Source: Pseudomonas sp. LRP2-20 (lineage in GTDB: Bacteria; Pseudomonadota; Gammaproteobacteria; Pseudomonadales; Pseudomonadaceae). From it: 64,000 nt of DNA. Below are positions 60,788 through 64,000 of the stretch, piece by piece. Positions within the stretch are counted from its first letter, which is position 1. Each line of letters opens with the position of its first letter. The stretch is from positions 1,432,001 through 1,496,000 of the forward strand of contig NZ_AP025944.1 of the NCBI RefSeq assembly GCF_024349685.1, given 5' to 3'. The notes beneath the pieces were generated by a model. The model was not told where the DNA came from. It did not search any database and saw only the letters and a program-made list of their open reading frames with translations. The position numbers and the translations under genes are program-made.

Positions 60788-62089
60788 TCAAACCTCGTTC
60801 ATTTCTTCAAGGCGACGCGGCATCGGCTCTGGCACCGCGCGCCCAGCCAACCCCACCCGCATGTCATTGCCACTCGGCTGCTGGTACAGGCTCAAGCCAA
60901 ACTCCGGCAGCACCGCCAGCAGGTAATCGAAGATATCCCCCTGGATCCGCTCGTACTCCGCCCACGCCGTGGTGGTGGTAAAGCAGTAGATCTCCAGCGG
61001 CACGCCCTCGGCGGTGGTCTGCATCTGCCGCACCATGCAGGTCATGTTGGGATGCACGTTGGGGTGGTTCTTCAGGTAGGCCAGGGCAAACGCGCGGAAG
61101 GTGCCGATATTGGTCAGCTTGCGGCGGTTGGCCGACAGCTCCGCCACCGGCCCCAGGGCCTCGTTCCAGCGTTGCAGTTCCTGGCGCTTGCCGGCCAGGT
61201 AGTCGCCAAGCAGGCTCACCTGGCTCAGGCGCCGCTCTTCATCATGGGTCAGAAAACGTACGCCAGCCGCGTCGATGAACAGGCTGCGCTTGATGCGTCG
61301 CCCGCCGGACTGCTGCATGCCGCGGTAGTTGCGGAACGACTCGCTCATCAGGCGCCAGGTCGGGATCGAGACGATGGTCTTGTCGAAGTTCTGTACCTTG
61401 ACCGTGTGCAAGGTGATATCGACCACATCGCCATCGGCGCCGACCTGCGGCATCTCGATCCAGTCGCCCACGTGCAGCATGTCGTTGCTGGTCAGCTGCA
61501 CGCTGGCGACGAACGACAGCAGCGTGTCCTTGTACACCAACAGCAGCACCGCCGACATCGCACCCAGGCCCGACAGCAGCAGCAGCGGCGAACGGTCGAT
61601 CAGGGTGGCGACGATGACGATCGAGGCGAAGATCCACAGCATCATCTTGGCCAGTTGCACGTAACCCTTGATCGAGCGGGTGCGGGCGTGTTCGGTGCGG
61701 GCGTAGATGTCCAGCAGGGCATCGAGCAGGCACGACAGGGCCATGGTCATGAACAGCAGGGTGAAGGCCAGGGCGACATTGCCGAGGAAGTGCTGGGCGG
61801 TGTCGGACAGTTCCGGCACCAGATTCAGGCCGAACTGGATCACCAGCGACGGGATGGTCTGGGCCAGGCGGTGGAACACCTTGTTATGGCGCAGGTCGTC
61901 GAGCCACTTCAGCGCCGCCTGCCGGGCCAGCAGGCGCGCGCTGTGCAGCACCAGAAAGCGCGCCAGGCGGCCGAGGACCAGGGAAATCAGTAGCAGCACC
62001 GCCAGGCCGATGGCGGCGTGGAGCAGTGGATGTTGGTCGAGGGTGCCCCACAGGTCGAGGCTGTCACGCCAGATGCGTTGGATGTCCAT
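60788..62089 (-). CDS. MscS-family mechanosensitive ion channel (YbdG-like)
   Basis: 433 residues. About five membrane helices (helix near 24-45 LHAAIGLAVLLLISLVLG; pore region LLLLSGLGAMSAVLLLVYKD, then TLLSFVASVQLTSNDMLHVG), followed by the MscS beta domain (DWIEMPQVGADGDVVDITLH, KVQNFDKTIVSIPTWRLMSE) and a cytoplasmic alpha/beta domain with an insertion, as in YbdG. It would release solutes on osmotic down-shock. Convergent with the permease gene. Confidence 0.9.
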   Translation of the reverse strand: MDIQRIWRDSLDLWGTLDQHPLLHAAIGLAVLLLISLVLGRLARFLVLHSARLLARQAALKWLDDLRHNKVFHRLAQTIPSLVIQFGLNLVPELSDTAQHFLGNVALAFTLLFMTMALSCLLDALLDIYARTEHARTRSIKGYVQLAKMMLWIFASIVIVATLIDRSPLLLLSGLGAMSAVLLLVYKDTLLSFVASVQLTSNDMLHVGDWIEMPQVGADGDVVDITLHTVKVQNFDKTIVSIPTWRLMSESFRNYRGMQQSGGRRIKRSLFIDAAGVRFLTHDEERRLSQVSLLGDYLAGKRQELQRWNEALGPVAELSANRRKLTNIGTFRAFALAYLKNHPNVHPNMTCMVRQMQTTAEGVPLEIYCFTTTTAWAEYERIQGDIFDYLLAVLPEFGLSLYQQPSGNDMRVGLAGRAVPEPMPRRLEEMNEV

Positions 62090-62234
62090 AAGCTTGTAAA
62101 CCGGTCTATTGCAGCGAAACGAAGCGCCATTAGAGCGCGGATGGCGAGAAAGTTGCTAAAAGAAATTCGGCTAAGGCGGCAGAAAACGTTACCCTATGCA
62201 ACTGAATTTCCCGCACTTGCCTGAGGTTACCTCC

Positions 62235-63557
62235 GTGTTCTCCCAATTCGCCCTGCACGAACGCCTGCTTAAAGCCGTGGCCGAGCTTAAATTTGTCGAG
62301 CCAACCCCGGTGCAGGCCGCGGCCATCCCCCTGGCCCTGCAAGGGCGCGACCTGCGCGTGACCGCGCAGACGGGCAGCGGCAAGACCGCGGCGTTCGTCC
62401 TGCCGCTGCTCAACCGCCTGGTCGACCTGAAAGGCGGGCGGGTAGAGATCCGCTCGTTGATCCTGCTGCCGACCCGCGAACTGGCCCAGCAGACTCTCAA
62501 GCAAGTGCAACTGTTCTCGCAGTTCACCTACATCAAGGCGGGCCTGGTCACCGGCGGTGAAGACTTCAAGGAACAGGCCGCCATGCTGCGCAAGGTGCCG
62601 GACGTGCTGATCGGCACCCCGGGCCGCCTGCTCGAGCATCTCAACGCCGGCAACCTCGACCTGTCCCACGTGCAAGTGATGATCCTCGACGAAGCCGACC
62701 GCATGCTCGACATGGGCTTCGCCGAGGACATGGAGCGCCTGTGCAAGGAGTGCGAGAACCGCGAGCAGACCCTGCTGTTCTCCGCCACCACCGGCGGCGC
62801 GGCCCTGCGCGACATCATCGGCAAGGTCCTGAAAGACCCTGAGCACCTGATGCTCAACAGCGTCTCGCAGCTGGCCGAAGGCACCCGCCAGCAGATCATC
62901 ACCGCCGACCACGACCAGCACAAAGAGCAGATCGTGCAGTGGCTGCTGGCCAACGAGACCTTCGACAAGGCGATCATCTTCACCAACACCCGCGCCCTGG
63001 CCGATCGCATCTACGGCCACCTGGTGGCCAAGGACGTGAAAGCCTTCGTGCTGCACGGCGAGAAGGACCAGAAGGACCGCAAGCTGGCCATCGAGCGCTT
63101 CAAGCAGGGCAGCTCCAAGGTACTGGTCGCCACCGACGTGGCGGCCCGTGGCCTGGACATCGACGGCCTGGACCTGGTGATCAACTTCGACATGCCACGC
63201 AGCGGCGACGAGTACGTGCACCGCGTGGGCCGTACCGGCCGTGCCGGTGGTGAAGGCCTGGCGATCTCGCTGATCACCCACAATGACTGGAACCTGATGT
63301 CCAGCATCGAGCGCTACCTCAAGCAGCAGTTCGAGCGCCGGGTGATCAAGGAAGTGAAGGGCACCTACAGCGGGCCGAAGAAGGTCAAGGCCTCGGGCAA
63401 GGCGGTGGGCGCCAAGAAGAAGAAGGTCGACAAGAAGACTGGCGAGAAAAAGGCTGCTGCTAAGCGCAAGCCGACCGCCAAGCCACGGCCGAATGCGCCG
63501 CTGGCCAGCTCCGATGGCCTGGCGCCGCTGAAGAAGCGCAAGCCGGCAGCTGAGTAA
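62235..63557 (+). CDS. DEAD-box RNA helicase (SrmB/RhlE-like)
   Basis: 440 residues from the GTG at 62235, chosen because GAGG lies 9 nt upstream; the ATG at 62196 adds 13 residues but has no ribosome site. Motifs: Q-motif PTPVQAAAIPLA (about 23-34), Walker A AQTGSGKT (44-51), PTRELAQQ, TPGRLL, DEADRMLDMGF, SAT, and HRVGRTGRAG. The C-terminal 70 residues are a lysine-rich RNA-binding tail (VGAKKKKVDKKTGEKKAAAK). Probably functions in ribosome assembly or RNA turnover. Confidence 0.92.
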   Translation: MFSQFALHERLLKAVAELKFVEPTPVQAAAIPLALQGRDLRVTAQTGSGKTAAFVLPLLNRLVDLKGGRVEIRSLILLPTRELAQQTLKQVQLFSQFTYIKAGLVTGGEDFKEQAAMLRKVPDVLIGTPGRLLEHLNAGNLDLSHVQVMILDEADRMLDMGFAEDMERLCKECENREQTLLFSATTGGAALRDIIGKVLKDPEHLMLNSVSQLAEGTRQQIITADHDQHKEQIVQWLLANETFDKAIIFTNTRALADRIYGHLVAKDVKAFVLHGEKDQKDRKLAIERFKQGSSKVLVATDVAARGLDIDGLDLVINFDMPRSGDEYVHRVGRTGRAGGEGLAISLITHNDWNLMSSIERYLKQQFERRVIKEVKGTYSGPKKVKASGKAVGAKKKKVDKKTGEKKAAAKRKPTAKPRPNAPLASSDGLAPLKKRKPAAE

Positions 63558-63570
63558 TATTCGATAGCGG

Positions 63571-63611
63571 TGCTGGCTTCTTCGCGTAGAACCGCCGCGA
63601 AGAAGCCAGCA
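63571..63611. terminator. Perfect hairpin between convergent genes (REP-derived)
   Basis: TGCTGGCTTCTTCGCG and CGCGAAGAAGCCAGCA form a perfect 16 bp stem with a 9 nt loop. No U-run on either side. It sits between the helicase gene and the convergent exported-protein gene. Confidence 0.65.
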
Positions 63612-63622
63612 CAGGCTATTAC

Positions 63623-63895
63623 CTATTCAGCCTTTTTCTCCGCCTGTTTCAGCTCCTTGATCCGCTTGTCGATCAATTGACACTTGTCGGGCAAGTCCTT
63701 GCTCGCCGTCCCCAGCTCCATCCCCTGGAGCTCATCATTGATCTCTTTGGCCTTCTGCGGGTTCTGCTCGGTCAGCTGAGTGACCAATCCGGCCAGCTCT
63801 TCACGTTTCTCTGTCGCTTCTTCCGGCGTGCAGGCCCAGGCGGGCAGGGCACAGCACAGGGCGGTGGCACAGGCGATGCGCAGCAGCGGTTTCAT
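63623..63895 (-). CDS. Small exported helical protein of unknown function
   Basis: 90 residues. Signal peptide MKPLLRIACATALCCALPAWA followed by CTPEEATEKREELAGLVTQL and a charged helical remainder (KAKEINDELQGMELGTASKD, KCQLIDKRIKELKQAEKKAE). Two mature cysteines could pair. The Cys right after AWA resembles a lipobox only weakly. No family recognised. The last 105 nt of the window are its upstream region and show nothing further. Confidence 0.75.
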   Translation of the reverse strand: MKPLLRIACATALCCALPAWACTPEEATEKREELAGLVTQLTEQNPQKAKEINDELQGMELGTASKDLPDKCQLIDKRIKELKQAEKKAE

Positions 63896-64000
63896 CCTTT
63901 CTACCTCCGGCGGGGGTGATGCCCGGTGGAGGCGCTTGGCAGACGGTTAGTTCAGCGGCAACGACCGGTGGCTATACCTCTGGGTATTTACCGCGATCCC

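Overview
The window is a chromosomal stretch of a Pseudomonas of the P. putida group. It is GC-rich with strong G/C third-position codon bias, carries more than a dozen copies of the P. putida type REP palindrome (core GGAGCGGGCTTGCCCGCG and its GGTTTACCC variant), and shows gene blocks that I remember from P. putida KT2440 and P. aeruginosa (phaJ4 - alpha/beta hydrolase - fadD2 - fadD1, then a PuuB-like oxidase and a glutamine-synthetase-like ligase, hrpA, a PA3286-type KAS III, a porin). No database search was run, so names rest on reading the proteins. No rRNA, tRNA, insertion sequence with a transposase, prophage or CRISPR array is visible.

Layout. 1-6.4 kb: housekeeping and accessory genes (DUF2892 fragment, SpoU-type RNA methyltransferase, YajD nuclease, oligopeptidase B, YafJ amidotransferase, DUF2937) with two copies of a large palindromic repeat. 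6.4-11.1 kb: LysR regulator divergent from an MFS transporter and pxpABC, a likely 5-oxoproline uptake and hydrolysis unit. 11.3-16.8 kb: MoxR ATPase/VWA pair, DUF748 protein, cysK, lpxO. 17-28 kb: a candidate proline-rich leader peptide before an EamA exporter, a second EamA protein, aceK, lipoprotein, CvfB-like protein, beta-helix protein, CsbD, YihY-peptide deformylase pair. 28.2-31.6 kb: MocR regulator divergent from threonine dehydratase and a LysE-type exporter, with paired direct repeats between them. 31.7-34.6 kb: third copy of the large palindrome followed immediately by an ECF42-type sigma-factor operon (SnoaL-like, YciI/DGPF, SRPBCC, sigma) with a matching promoter. 34.7-40.1 kb: fatty-acid and PHA precursor block (phaJ4, hydrolase, fadD2, fadD1). 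40.2-50.2 kb: gamma-glutamyl-polyamine-type oxidase and ligase, hrpA, KAS III, porin. 50.4-57 kb: FemAB-like acyltransferase, ABC exporter, LysR-hydrolase-ppiA unit, azoR. 57-64 kb: DMT and AEC transporters, a frameshifted remnant of another DMT gene, NCS1 permease, MscS-type channel, DEAD-box helicase.

The least explained items are (i) a family of three about 245-280 bp elements with roughly 70 nt palindromic arms showing compensatory changes and a 98-99 nt asymmetric core found in both orientations, (ii) the ECF42 promoter and 5' UTR stem-loop directly abutting one of these elements, (iii) the poly-proline leader ORF, and (iv) several operator-like repeats in front of metabolic genes. REP pairs fill most gene ends, often between convergent genes, and probably act as transcript boundaries.
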